The notes: a model not told the origin generated them from the letters alone. 23,213 nucleotides of DNA from Cristatella mucedo (GCA_009760855.2 WPIO01000576.1:1-23213), one strand, 5' to 3'. Positions 1-10,970 are shown, counted from the stretch's first letter. Numbers and translations are program-made.

Positions 1-961
1 CTGGCTGCAGAGTGCTGCACCTTGTTAAAGCTGCGCACGTAATAAACACGTTTTGCAGACGTTTTCGGCAGTCGCGGATATGTGACACTTAAAATCTGCA
101 CCCTGTCGGAGGCGGTGCGCTTGCCTCGCCCCCACGAACAGACGAGCGACGCCCACCTTCGATTTCTCTCAAAAGCATTCGCACAGTATAACAGTTGCAC
201 GAGTTCGCAGCAGATCGCGGAATAGTAACACACATCAAATCTGGTTTGTCGCGAGCGTTGTGGTCTGGCTCGCGCAGAGTGTCTGCCACCTTGTTCAAAG
301 CATTTTGCCACGTAACTAACACGTTTCGCCACAGTTCGCAGTAGATAGCGGATACTGTAGGAAATCAAATATGCATGTCGTGAGCATGTGCCTTCTGGCA
401 GCACAGTGCTGCACCTTGTTTAAAGCATTTCGCACGTAAATAAACACGTGTCTTACGAGTTTGCGGCAGATCGCGGAATAGGTAGCGATCTCAAATCTGC
501 ATGTTCGGACCGTGCTCTTGCTCCCGCGCAGAGTGAGAGCGACCTTGTTTAAAGCATTTTTCGCAGCGTAAAATAAGCCCGTTTCGCCCGAGTGCGCAGA
601 AGATATCCCCCCTGACTACTCTGGAAAGAAACTTCAAATCTGCCATGTTCGTAGCACGTGCTGGCTGGCAGCATAGTGCTGCACCGTTGTTGTACAGCAT
701 ATTTCGACACGTTTACACGTTTGCCACGAGTTTGCCCCCCCCCCCGTGCAGATTGCGGATATTGTATACACTACAAATCTGCATTTGTGGAGCGTTGCGA
801 CGATTTCTTGGCAGCAGAGTGCTGCAACTTGTTTAAAGCATTTCGCACGTAAATAACACGTGTTGCCGTAACCAGTTCGCAGCCAGATCGCGGAATATGT
901 AGAACTGATTCAAATCTGCTGTCGGAGCGTGCGCTGGCTAGGGCAGCAGAGTGCTGCACCC

Positions 962-1005
962 TTGTTTAAACATTTCGCACGTAAATAACACGTTCGTGCT
1001 GCACC
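962..1005. repeat. Truncated 44-bp monomer
   Basis: A unit starts normally at TTGTTTAAA, runs to about unit position 37 (ACACGTTCG), then jumps directly to the last bases of the unit (TGCTGCACC). About 80 bp are missing. It lies immediately before the intact rare-variant monomer at 1006-1129. It could be a real deletion or a misassembly in the low-quality left part. Confidence 0.8.
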
Positions 1006-1129
1006 TTGTTCAAAGCATTTTGCACGTAAATAACACGTTTCGCACCAGTTCGCAGTAGATCGCGGAATATGTAGAAACTTCAAATCTGCATGTCGGAGCG
1101 TGCGCTTTCTGGCAGCACAGTGCTGCACC
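1006..1129. repeat. Variant-Y monomer, copy 1
   Basis: This full-length 124-bp unit carries linked rare variants: TTGTTCAAAG at its start, CACCAG instead of CACGAG, CAGTAGATC instead of CAGCAGATC, CTTTCTGG instead of CTTGCTGG, and CAGCACAG instead of CAGCAGAG. It differs from copies 3 and 4 by one base (TTTTGC against TTTCGC). Such precision inside the otherwise disordered left 2.2 kb is unexpected. Confidence 0.9.
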
Positions 1130-2178
1130 TTTAATAAAGCAAATTTCGGGGGGGCACGTTCAATTTACACGTTTTTTTCGCACGAGTTTGTCGCATTCAG
1201 AATTCGGCGGTAAAAATTTCTTAAAACTTCAAATCTGCCTGTCGGAGCGTGCGCTTGCTGGCAGCAGAGTGCTGCACCTTGTTTAAAGCATTTCGCACGT
1301 AAATAACACGTTTTCGCACCAGTGAGTTCGCACCAAATCGCGGAATATGTAGACACTTCAAATCTGCATGTCGGAGCGTGCTTGCTCTTTCTTAGGCGCA
1401 GAGTGCTGCACCTTGTTTAAAGCATTTCGCACGTAAATAACACTACGTTTCGCACGAGTTCGCAGCAGATCGCGGAATATGTAGAAACTTCAAATCTGCA
1501 TTTCGGAGCGTGCGCTGGCTGGCAGCAGAGTGCTGTATCTTGTTTAAAGCATTTCGCACGTAAATAACACGTTTCGCACAAGTTCACAGCAGATCGCGGA
1601 ATATGTAGAAACTTCAAATCTGCAATTATGTCGGAGCGTGCGCTTGGCTTGGCAGCAGAGTGCCCCTGCACCTTGTTTGTTTAGAGCATTTCGCACGTAA
1701 ATAACACGTTTCGCACGAGTTCGCACCAGATCGCGGAATATGTAGAAACTTCAAATCTGCATGTCGGACCGTGCCGCCTTGCTGGGCAGCAGATGTCTGC
1801 ACCTTTTTTCCACGTAAAGCATTTCGCACGTAAATAACACGTTTCGCACGAGTTCGCAGCAGATCTGGCGGAATATCTAGAAACTTCAAATCTGCATGTC
1901 GGAGCGTGCTGTTGCGCTGGCTGGCAGCAGAGTGCTGCACCTTGTTTAAAGCATTTCGCACGTACAAATAACACAGTTTTTTCGCACGAGAGGATTTCGC
2001 AGCAGATCGCGGAATATCTAGAAACTTCAAATCTGCATGTCGGGAGCGTGCGCTTGCGTTGGCAGCAGAGTGCTGCACCATGTTTAAAGCATTTCGCACG
2101 TAAATAACACGTTTCGCACGAGTTCGCAGCAGATCGCGGAATATGTAGAAACTTCAAATCTGCATGTCGGAGCGTGCG

Positions 2179-2186
2179 CAGGATGG
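2179..2186. repeat. CAGGATGG variant site, copy 1
   Basis: The usual TTGCTGG or TGGCTGG at unit position 101 onward is replaced by CAGGATGG. The same replacement occurs at 15046, 17655 and 20264. Unlike those three, this copy follows a GTAG unit rather than a CTAG unit. It lies at the right edge of the degenerate part. Confidence 0.85.
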
Positions 2187-4448
2187 CAGCAGAGTGCTGC
2201 ACCTTGTTTTAAAGCATTTCGCACGTAAATAACACGTTTCGCACGAGTTCGCAGCAGATCGCAGAATATGTAGAAAACTTCAAATCTGCATGTCGGAGCG
2301 CGTGCGCTGGCTGGCAGCAGAGTGCTGCACCTTGTTTAAAGCATTTCGCACGTAAATAACACGTTTCGCACGAGTTCGCAGCAGATCGCGGAATAGTAGC
2401 AAACTTCAAATCTGCATGTCGGAGCGTGAGCTTGCTGGCAGCAGAGTGCTGCACCTTGTTTAAAGCATTTCGCACGTAAATAACACTTTTCGCACGAGTT
2501 CGCGGCAGATCGCGGAAATATGTAGAAACTTCAAATCTGCATGTCGGAGCGTGCGCTTGCTGGCAGCAGAGTGCTGCACCTTGTTTAAAGCATTTCGCAC
2601 GTAAATAACACGTTTCGCACGAGTTCGCAGCAGATCGCGGAATAGGTAGAAACTTCAAATCTGCATGTCGGAGCGTGCGCTGACTGGCAGCAGAGTGCTG
2701 CACCATGTTTAAAGCATTTCGCACGTAAATAACACCGTTCGCACGAGTTCGCAGCAGATCGCGGAATATGTAGAAACTTCAAATCTGCATGTCGGAGCGT
2801 GCGCTTTCTGGCAGCAGAGTGCTGCACCTTGTTTAAAGCATTTCGCACGTAATAAACACGTTTCGCACGAGTTCGCAGCAGATCGCGGAATATGTAGACA
2901 CTTCAAATCTGCATGTCGGAGCGTGCGCTTGCTCGCAGCAGAGTGCTGCACCTTGTTTTTTAAAGCATTTCGCACGTAAATAACACGTTTCGCACGAGTT
3001 CGCAGCAGATCGCGGAATATCTAGAAACTTCAAATCTGCATGTCGGAGCGTGTGCTGGCTGGCAGCAGAGTGCTGCACCATGTTTAAAGCATTTCGCAAG
3101 TAAATAACACGTTTCGCACGAGTTCGCAGCAGATCGCGGAATATGTAGACACTTCAAATCTGCATGTCGGAGCGTGCGCTTGCTCGCAGCAGAGTGCTGC
3201 ACCTTTTTTAAAAAGCATTTCGCACGTAAATAACACGTTTTCGCACGAGTTCGCAGCAGATCGCGGAATATCTAGAAAACTTCAAATCTGCATGTCGGAA
3301 GCGTGCGCTGGACTGGCAGCAGAGTGCTGCACCATGTTTAAAGCATGTCGCACGTAAATAATACTTTTCGCACGAGTTCGCAGCAGATCGCGGAATATCT
3401 AGAAACTTCAAATCTGCATGTCGGAGCGTGCGCTTGCTGGCAGCAGAGTGCTGCACCTTGTTTAAAGCATTTCGCACGTAAATAACACGTTTTGCACGAG
3501 TTCGCAGCAGATCGCGGAATATGTAGAAACTTCAAATCTGCGTTTCGGAGCGTGCCCTGTCTGGCAGCAGAGTGCTGCACTTGTTTAAAGCTTTTCGCAC
3601 GTAAATAACACGTTTCGCACGAGTTCAAAGCAGATCGCGGAATCTGTAGAAAGTTCAAATCTGCATGTCGGAGCGTGCGCTGGCTGGCAGCAGAGTGCTG
3701 CACCTTGTTTAAAGCATTTCGCACGTAAATAACACGTTTCGCACGAGTTCGCAGCAGATCGCGGAATATGTAGAAACTTCAAATCTGCATGTCGGAGCGT
3801 GCGCTTGCTGGCAGCAGAGTGCTGCACCTTGTTTAAAGCATTTCGCACGTAATAAACACGTTTCGCACCAGTTCGCAGCAGATCGCGGAATATGTAGAAA
3901 CTTTAAATCTGTATGTCGGAGCGTGCGCGTGCTGGTAGCAGAGTGCTGCACCTTGTTTAAAGCATTTCGCACGTAATAAACACGTTTCGCACGAGTTCGC
4001 AGCAGATCGCGGAATATGTAGAAACTTCAAATCTGCATGTCGGAGCGTGCGCTTGCTGGCAGCAGAGTGCTGCACCTTGTTTAAAGCATTTCGCACGTAA
4101 ATAACACGTTTCGCACGAGTTCGCAGCAGATCGCGGAATATGTAGAAACTTCAAATCTGCATGTCGGAGCGTGCGCTGGCTGGCAGCAGAGTGCTGCACC
4201 TTGTTTAAAGCATTTCGCACGTAAATAACACGTTTTGCACGAGTTCGCAGCAGATCGCAGAATATGCAGAAACTTCAAATCTGCATGCAGGAGCGTGCGC
4301 TTGCTGGCAGCAGAGTGCTGCACCTTGTTTAAAGCATTTCGCACGTAAATAACACGTTTCGCACGAGTTAGCCGCAGATCGCTGAATATGTAGAAACTTC
4401 AAATCTGCATGTCGGAGCGTGCGCTTGCTGGCAGCAGAGTGCTGCACC

Positions 4449-4572
4449 TTGTTTAAAGCATTTCGCACGTAAATAACACGTTTCGCACGAGTTCGCAGCA
4501 GATCGCGGAATATGTAGAAACTTCAAATCTGCATGTCGGAGCGTGCGCTTGCTGGCAGCAGAGTGCTGCACC
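4449..4572. repeat. Reference consensus monomer, 124 bp
   Basis: This copy matches the majority base at essentially every position and serves as the reference unit, numbered 1-124 from TTGTTTAAAG. By my count it has 29 C, 32 G and 11 CpG. The hexamer TTCGCA occurs at unit positions 14, 34 and 44, spacings of 20 and 10 bp. A perfect 6-bp inverted repeat with a 3-base spacer, GCAGCA-GAG-TGCTGC, lies at 4555-4569. Two longer-range inverted pairs are nested: CGCACG (4484-4489) with CGTGCG (4542-4547), enclosing GCAGAT (4498-4503) with ATCTGC (4527-4532). A single TTTAAA site per unit would give a 124-bp DraI ladder. The plus strand has stop triplets in all three frames (unit positions 6, 22, 26 and 67), and the minus strand has only two stops per unit. 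The choice of first base is arbitrary. Confidence 0.95.
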
Positions 4573-6815
4573 TTGTTTAAAGCATTTCGCACGTAAATAA
4601 CACGTTTCGCACGAGTTCGCAGCAGATCGCGGAATATGTAGAAACTTCAAATCTGCATGTCGGAGCGTGCTCCTGCTGGCAGCAGAGTGCTGCACCTTGT
4701 TTAAAGCATTTCGCACGTAAATAACACGTTTCGCACTAGTTCCCAGCAGATCGCGGAATATGTAGAAACATCAAATCTGCATGTCGGAGCGTGCGCTGGC
4801 TGGCAGCAGCAGAGTGCTGCACCTTGTTTAAAGCATTTCGCACGTAAATAAACACGTTTTCGCACGAGTTCGCAGCAGATCGCGCGGAATATGTAGAAAC
4901 TTCAAATCTGCATGTCGGAGCGTGTGCTGGCTGGCAGCAGAGTGCTGCACCTTGTTTAAAGCATTTCGCACGTAAATAACACGTTTTCGCACGAGTTCGC
5001 GGCAGATCGCGGAATATGTAGAAACTTCAAATCTGCATGTCGGAGCGTGCGCTGGCTGGCAGCAGAGTGCTGCACCTTGTTTAAAGCATTTCGCACGTAA
5101 ATAACACGTTTCGCACGAGTTCGCAGCAGATCGCAGAATATGTAGAAACTTCAAATCTGCATGTCGGAGCGTGCCCTGGCTGGCAGCAGAGTGCTGCACC
5201 TTGTTTAAAGCATTTCGCACGTAAATAACACGCTTCGCACGAGTTCGCAGCAGATCGCGGAATATGTAGAAAGTTCAAATCTGCATGTCGGAGCGTGCGC
5301 TGGCTGGCAGCAGAGTGCTGCACCTTGTTTAAAGCATTTCGCACGTAAATAACACGTTTCGCACGAGTTCGCAGCAGATCGCGGAATATTTAGAAACTTC
5401 AAATCTGCATGTCGGAGCGTGCGCTGGCTGGCAGCAGAGTGCTGCACCTTGTTTAAAGCATTTCGCACGTAAATAACACGTTTTCGCACGAGTTCGCAGC
5501 AGATCGCGGAATATGTAGAAACTTCAAATCTGCATGTCGGAGCGTGCGCTGGCTGGCAGCAGAGTGCTGCACCTTGTTTAAAGCATTTCGCACGTAAATA
5601 ACACGTTTCGCACGAGTTCGCAGCAGATCGCGGAATATGTAGAAACTTCAAATCTGCATGTCGGAGCGTGCGCTTGCTGGCAGCAGAGTGCTGCACCTTG
5701 TTTAAAGCATTTCGCACGTAAATAACACGTTTCGCACGAGTTCGCAGCAGATCGCGGAGTATCTAGAAACTTCAAATCTGCATGTCGGAGCGTGCGCTTG
5801 CTGGCAGCAGAGTGCTGCACCTTGTTTAAAGCATTTCGCACGTAATAAACACGTTTCGCACGAGTTCGCAGCAGATCGCGGAATATGTAGAAACTTCAAA
5901 TCTGCATGTCGGAGCGTGCGCTTGCTGGCAGCAGAGTGCTGCACCTTGTTTAAAGCATTTCGCACGTAAATAACACGTTTCGCACGAGTTCGCGGCAGAT
6001 CGCGGAATATGTAGAAACTTCAAATCTGCATGTCGGAGCGTGCGCTGGCTGGCAGCAGAGTGCTGCACCTTGTTTAAAGCATTTCGCACGTAAATAACAC
6101 GTTTCGCACGAGTTCGCAGCAGATCGCGGAATATGTAGAAACTTCAAATCTGCATGTCGGAGCGTGCGCTTGCTGGCAGCAGAGTGCTGCACCTTGTTTA
6201 AAGCATTTCGCACGTAAATAACACGTTTCGCACGAGTTCGCAGCAAATCGCGGAATATGTAGAAACTTCAAATCTGCATGTCGGAGCGTGCGCTGCTGGC
6301 AGCAGAGTGCTGCACCTTGTTTAAAGCATTTTCGCAGGTAAATAACACATTTCGCACGAGTTCGCAGCAGATCGCGGAATATGTAGAAACTTCAAATCTG
6401 CATGTCGGAGCGTGCGCTTGCTGGCAGCAGAGTGCTGCACCTTGTTTAAAGCATTTCGCACGTAAATAACACGTTTCGCACGAGTTCGCAGCAGATCGCG
6501 GAATATGTAGAAACTTCAAATCTGCATGTCGGAGCGTGCGCTTGCTGGCAGCAGAGTGCTGCACCTTGTTTAAAGCATTTCGCACGTAAATAGCACGTTT
6601 CGCACGAGTTCGCAGCAGATCGCGGAATATGTAGACACTTCAAATCTGCATGTCGAAGCGTGCGCTGACTGGCAGCAGAGTGCTGCACCTTGTTGCAATC
6701 ATTTCGCACGCAAAAAACACATTTCGCACGAGTTCGCAGCAGATCGCGGAATAACTAGAAACTTCAAATCTGCATGTCGGAGCGTGCGCTGGCTGGCAGC
6801 AGAGTGCTGCACCTT

Positions 6816-6885
6816 GTGTAAAGCATTTCGCACGTAAATAACACGTTTCGGTTTAAAGCATTTCGCACGTAAATAACACGTTTTG
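6816..6885. repeat. Internal 35-bp tandem duplication
   Basis: Unit positions 3-37, from GTTTAAAG to ACACGTTTCG, appear twice in a row (6816-6850 and 6851-6885). The first copy has GTGTAAAG. The junction reads GTTTCGGTTTAAAG, and GTTT is present at both breakpoints, which suggests slippage or microhomology-mediated repair. Confidence 0.9.
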
Positions 6886-6972
6886 CACGAGTTCGCGGCA
6901 GATCGCGGAATATGTAGAAACTTCAAATCTGCATGTCGGAGCGTGTGCTGGCTCGCAGCAGAGTGCTGCACC

Positions 6973-7096
6973 TTGTTTAAAGCATTTCGCACGTAAATAA
7001 CACGTTTCGCACCAGTTCGCAGTAGATCGCGGAATATGTAGAAACTTCAAATCTGCATGTCGGAGCGTGCGCTTTCTGGCAGCAGAGTGCTGCACC
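6973..7096. repeat. Variant-Y monomer, copy 2
   Basis: It shares CACCAG, CAGTAGATC and CTTTCTGG with the other variant-Y units but has TTGTTTAAAG and CAGCAGAG, so it looks either ancestral or partly converted back to the majority type. The unit before it ends GGCTCGCAG, as before copies 3 and 4, so the shared block is longer than one unit. It lies 5,967 bp after copy 1. Confidence 0.88.
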
Positions 7097-8039
7097 TTGT
7101 TTAAAGCATTTCGCACGTTAATAACACGTTTCGCACGAGTTCGCGGCAGATCGCGGAATATGTAGACACTTCAAATCTGCATGTCGGAGCGTGCGCTTGC
7201 TGGTAGCAGAGTGCTGCAACTTGTTTAAAGCATTTCGCACGTAAATAACACGTTTCGCACGAGTTCGCAGCAGATCGCGGAATATGTAGACACTTCAAAT
7301 CTGCATGTCGGAGCATGTGCTGGCTGGCAGCAGAGTGCTGCACCTATTTTAAAGCATTTCGCACGTAAATAACACGTTTCGCACGAGTTCGCAGCAGATC
7401 GCGGAATATGTAGAAACTTCAAATCTGCATGTCGGAGCGTGCGCTTGCTGGCAGCAGAGTGCTGCACCTTGTTTAAAGCATTTCGCACACGTAAATAGCA
7501 CGTTTCGCACGAGTTCGCAGCAGATCTCGGATTATGTAGAAACTTCAAATCTGCATGTCGGAGCGTGCGCTGGCTGGCAGCAGACTGCTGCACCATGTTT
7601 AAAGCATTTCGCACGTAAATAACACGTTTCGCACGAGTTCGCAGCAGATCGCAGAATAGGTAGAAACATCAAATCTGCAAGTCGGAGCGTGCGCTTGCTG
7701 GCAGCAGAGTGCTGCACCTTGTTTAAAGCATTTCGCACGTAAATAACACGTTTCGCACGAGTTCGCAGCAGATCGCGGAATATGTAGAAACTTTAAATCT
7801 GCATGTCGGAGCGTGCACTTGCTGGCAGCAGAGTGCTGCACCTTGTTTAAAGCATTTCGCACGTAAAAAACACGTTTTCGCACGAGTTCGCAGCAGATCG
7901 CGGAATATGTAGAAACTTCAAATCTGCATGTCGGAGCGTGCGCTGGCTGGCAGCAGAGTGCTGCACCTTGTTTAAAGCATTTCGCACGTAAATAACACGT
8001 TTCGCACGAGTTCGCAGCAGATCGCGGAATATGTAGAAA

Positions 8040-8125
8040 CTTCAAATCTACATTTCGGAGCGTGCGCTGGCTGGCAGCAGAGTGCTGCACCTTGTTTAAA
8101 GCATTTCGCACGTAAAAACACGTTT
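8040..8125. repeat. Duplicated block C, left copy
   Basis: TCTACATTTCGG replaces TCTGCATGTCGG and is followed by the shortened GTAAAAACACG. The same pair is found at 11374-11459, an offset of 3,334 bp. One unit later both places carry the minority TTGCTCGCAG (about 8188 and 11522). Confidence 0.75.
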
Positions 8126-8492
8126 CGCACCAGTTCGCGGCAGATCGCGGAATATGTAGAAACTTCAAATCTGCATGTCGGAGCGTGTGCTTGCTCGCAG
8201 CAGAGTGCTGCACCTTGTTTAAAGCATTTCGCACGTAAATAACACGTTTCGCACGATTTCGCAGCAGATCGCGGAATATGTAGAAACTTCAAATCTGCAT
8301 GTCGGAGCGTGTGCTTGCTGGCAGCAGAGTGCTGCACCTTGTTTAAAGCATTTCGCACGTAAATAACACGTTTCGCACGAGTTCGCAGCAGATCGCGGAA
8401 TATGTAGAAACTTCAAATCTGCATGTCGGAGCGTGCGCTTGCTGGCAGCAGAGTGCTGCACCTTGTTTAAAGCATTTCGCACGTAAATAACA

Positions 8493-8562
8493 CGTTTCGC
8501 ACGAGTTCGCAGCAGATCTCGGAATATCGTTTCGCGCACGAGTTCGCAGCAGATCGCGGAAT
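8493..8562. repeat. Second internal 35-bp duplication
   Basis: Unit positions 31-65, from CGTTTCGCAC to GGAATAT, are repeated with an offset of 35 bp (8493 and 8528). The copies are not identical: the first has GATCTCGG, and the second has CGCGCACGAG, which is two bases longer. It involves a different part of the unit from the duplication at 6816, although the length is the same. Confidence 0.88.
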
Positions 8563-9345
8563 ATGTAGAAAACTTCAAATCTGCATGTCGGAGCGTGCGC
8601 TGGCTGGCAGCAGAGAGTGCTGCACCTTGTTTAAAGCATTTCGCACGTAAATAACACGTTTCGCACGAGTTCGCAGCAGATCGCGGAATATGTAGAAACT
8701 TCAAATCTGCATGCATGAGCGTGCGCTTGCTGGCAGCAGAGTGCTGCACTTGTTTAAAATATTTCGCACGTGAATAACACGTTTCGCACGAGTTCGCAGC
8801 AGATCGCGGAATCTGTAGAAAGTTCAAATCTGCATGTCGGAGCGTGCGCTTGCTAGCAGCAGAGTGCTGCACCTTGTTTAAAGCATTTCGCACGTAAATA
8901 ACACGTTTCGCTCCAGTTTGCAGCAGATCGCGGAATATGTAGAAACTTCAAATCTGCATGTCGGAGCGTGCGCTGGCTGGCAGCAGAGTGCTGCACCTTG
9001 TTTAAAGCATTTCGCACGTAAATAACACGTTTCGCACGAGTTCGCAGCAGATCGCGGAATATGTAGAAACTTCAAATCTGCATGTCGGAGCGTGCGCTTG
9101 CTGGCAGCAGAGTGCTGCACCTTGTTTAAAGCATTTCGCACGTAAATAACACGTTTCGCACGAGTTCGCAGCAGATCGCGGAATATGTAGAAACTTCAAA
9201 TCTGCATGTCGGAGCGTGCGCTTGCTGGCAGCAGAGTGCTGCACCTTGTTTAAAGCATTTCGCACGTAAATAACACGTTTCGCACGAGTTCCCGGCAGAT
9301 CGCGGAATATGTAGAAACTTCAAATCTGCATGTCGGAGCGTGTGT

Positions 9346-9683
9346 GCTGGCTGGCAGCAGAGTGCTGCACCTTGTTTAAAGCATTTCGCACGTAAATAAC
9401 ACGTTTCGCACGAGTTCGCAGCAGATTGCGGAATATCTAGAAACTTCAAATCTGCAAGTCGGAGCGTGCGCTGGCTGGCAGCAGAGTGCTGCACCTTGTT
9501 TAAAGCATTTCGCACGTAATAAACACGTTTCGCACGAGTTCGCGGCAGATCGCGGAATATGTAGAAACTTCAAATCTGCATGTCGGAGCGTGCGCTTGCT
9601 GGCAGCAGAGTGCTGCACCTTGTTTAAAGCATTTCGCACGTAAATAACACGTTTCGCACGAGTTCGCAGCAGATCGCGGAATA
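9346..9683. repeat. Duplicated block B, left copy
   Basis: This 338-bp stretch aligns without gaps to 15793-16130, an offset of 6,447 bp or about 52 units. I count two mismatches, at 9427 and 9544. The linked marks are TATCTAG, then CTGCAAGTCGG, then GTAATAAACAC in the next unit. Much of the block is close to the consensus, so the three linked marks, not the raw identity, support common descent. The match ends at 9684, where this copy has CTAG and the other GTAG. Confidence 0.82.
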
Positions 9684-10734
9684 TCTAGAAACTTCAAATC
9701 TGCATGTCGGAGCGTGCGCTTGCTGGCAGCAGAGTGCTGCACCTTGTTTAAAGCATTTCGCACGTAAATAACACGTTTTTCGCACGAGTTCGCAGCAGAT
9801 CGCGGAATATGTAGAAACTTCAAATCTGCATGTCGGAGCGTGGGCTTGCTGGCAGCAGAGTGCTGCACCTTGTTTAAAGCATTTCGCACGTAAATAACAC
9901 GTTTCGCACGAGTTTGCAGCAGATCGCGGAATATGTAGAAACTTCAAATCTGCATGTCGGAGCGTGAGCTTGCTGGCAGCAGAGTGCTGCACCTTGTTTA
10001 AAGCATTTCGCACGTAAAAAAAACACGTTTCGCACCAGTTCGCAGCAGATCGCGGAATATGTAGAAACTTCAAATCTGCATGTCGGAGCGTGCGCTGGCT
10101 GGCAGCAGAGTGCTGCACCTTGTTTAAAGCATTTCGCACGTAAATAACACGTTTCGCACCAGTTCGCAGCAGATCGCGGAATATGTAAAAACTTCAAATC
10201 TGCGTGTCGGAGCGTGCCCTGGCTGGCAGCAGAGTGCTGCACCTTGTTTAAAGCATTTCGCACGTAAATAACGTTTCGCACTAGTTCCCAGCAGATCGCG
10301 GAATATGTAGAAACTTCAAATCTGCATGTCGGAGCGTGAGCTTGCTGGCAGCAGAGTGCTGCACCTTGTTTAAAGCATTTCGCACGTAAATAACACGTTT
10401 CGCACCAGTTCGCAGCAGATCGCGGAATATGTAGAAACTTCAAATCTGCATGTCGGAGCGTGTGCTGGCTGGCAGCAGAGTGCTGCACCTTGTTTAAAGC
10501 ATTTCGCACGTAAATCACGAGTTCGCAGCAGATCGCGGAATATGTAGAAACTTCAAATCTGCATGTCGGAGCGTGAGCTTGCTGGCAGCAGAGTGCTGCA
10601 CCTTGTTTAAAGCATTTCGCACGTATTAAATAACACGTTTCGCACGAGTTCGCAGCAGATCGCGGAATATGTAGAAACTTCAAATCTGCATGTCGGAGCG
10701 TGCGCTTGCTGGCAGCAGAGTGCTGCACCTTGTT

Positions 10735-10766
10735 TAAAGCATTTTCAGATCGCGGATTATCTAGAA
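10735..10766. repeat. Monomer with ~34-bp deletion
   Basis: AAAGCATTTT is joined directly to CAGATCGCGG, so unit positions of about 16-50 are missing, with one extra T at the join. The lost piece contains all three TTCGCA hexamers. The net size is nearly the same as that of the two 35-bp duplications elsewhere. Confidence 0.85.
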
Positions 10767-10940
10767 ACTTCAAATCTGCATGTCGGAGCGTGCGCTGGCT
10801 GGCAGCAGAGTGCTGCACCTTGTTTAAAGCATTTCGCACGTAAATAACACGTTTTGCACGAGTTCGCAGCAGATCGCGGAATATCTAGAAACTTCAAATC
10901 TGCATGTCGGAGCGTGCGCTGGCTGGCTGCAGAGTGCTGC

Positions 10941-10970
10941 ACCTTGTTTAAATAACACGTTTCGCACGAG
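10941..10970. repeat. Monomer with 16-bp deletion
   Basis: TTGTTTAAA runs straight into TAACACG. The AAA before the lost segment and the AAA in GTAAATAAC give a short homology that explains a 16-bp loss. The reciprocal event, a 16-bp gain covering nearly the same bases, is present at 21556-21587. Confidence 0.85.

Larger units (their letters stand above)
1..2205. repeat. Degenerate left part of array
   Basis: The 124-bp unit is recognisable throughout, but copies here are far more irregular than the rest. Most differences are small insertions and run expansions: 11 C at 735-745, a run of 7 G near 1149-1155, TTGTTTGTTTAGAG near 1674, and GCATGTCGGGAGCG near 2036. The stretch at about 100-170 is the most divergent. 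Regular spacing is reached by about 2.2 kb. Two readings are possible: a real array edge with older monomers, or poor consensus near the end of a long-read contig. The excess of insertions and homopolymers, and the intact monomer at 1006-1129, favour the second at least in part. No unique flanking sequence or gene is visible. Confidence 0.85.

Noticed and set aside
735-745. Run of 11 C as a possible structural element
   Set aside because: It occurs once, inside a degenerate unit where consensus has a short GTTCGCAG-type stretch, and looks like a homopolymer artefact.
645-959. Plus- and minus-strand open frames of about 60 residues in the left part
   Set aside because: They are created by insertions in degenerate monomers and have no independent support.
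4491-4572. RNA polymerase III promoter or tRNA-derived unit (GTTCGCAGC resembles a B box, TGGCAGCAG resembles an A box)
   Set aside because: Both boxes carry mismatches, the order and spacing within a unit are wrong, and no cloverleaf or terminator run is visible.
9874-10839. Longest minus-strand open frame, 321 residues
   Set aside because: It exists only because indels in this cluster shift the frame past the regular stops. It is a chain of the same frame translations, with no recognisable domain and no start context distinct from the other units.
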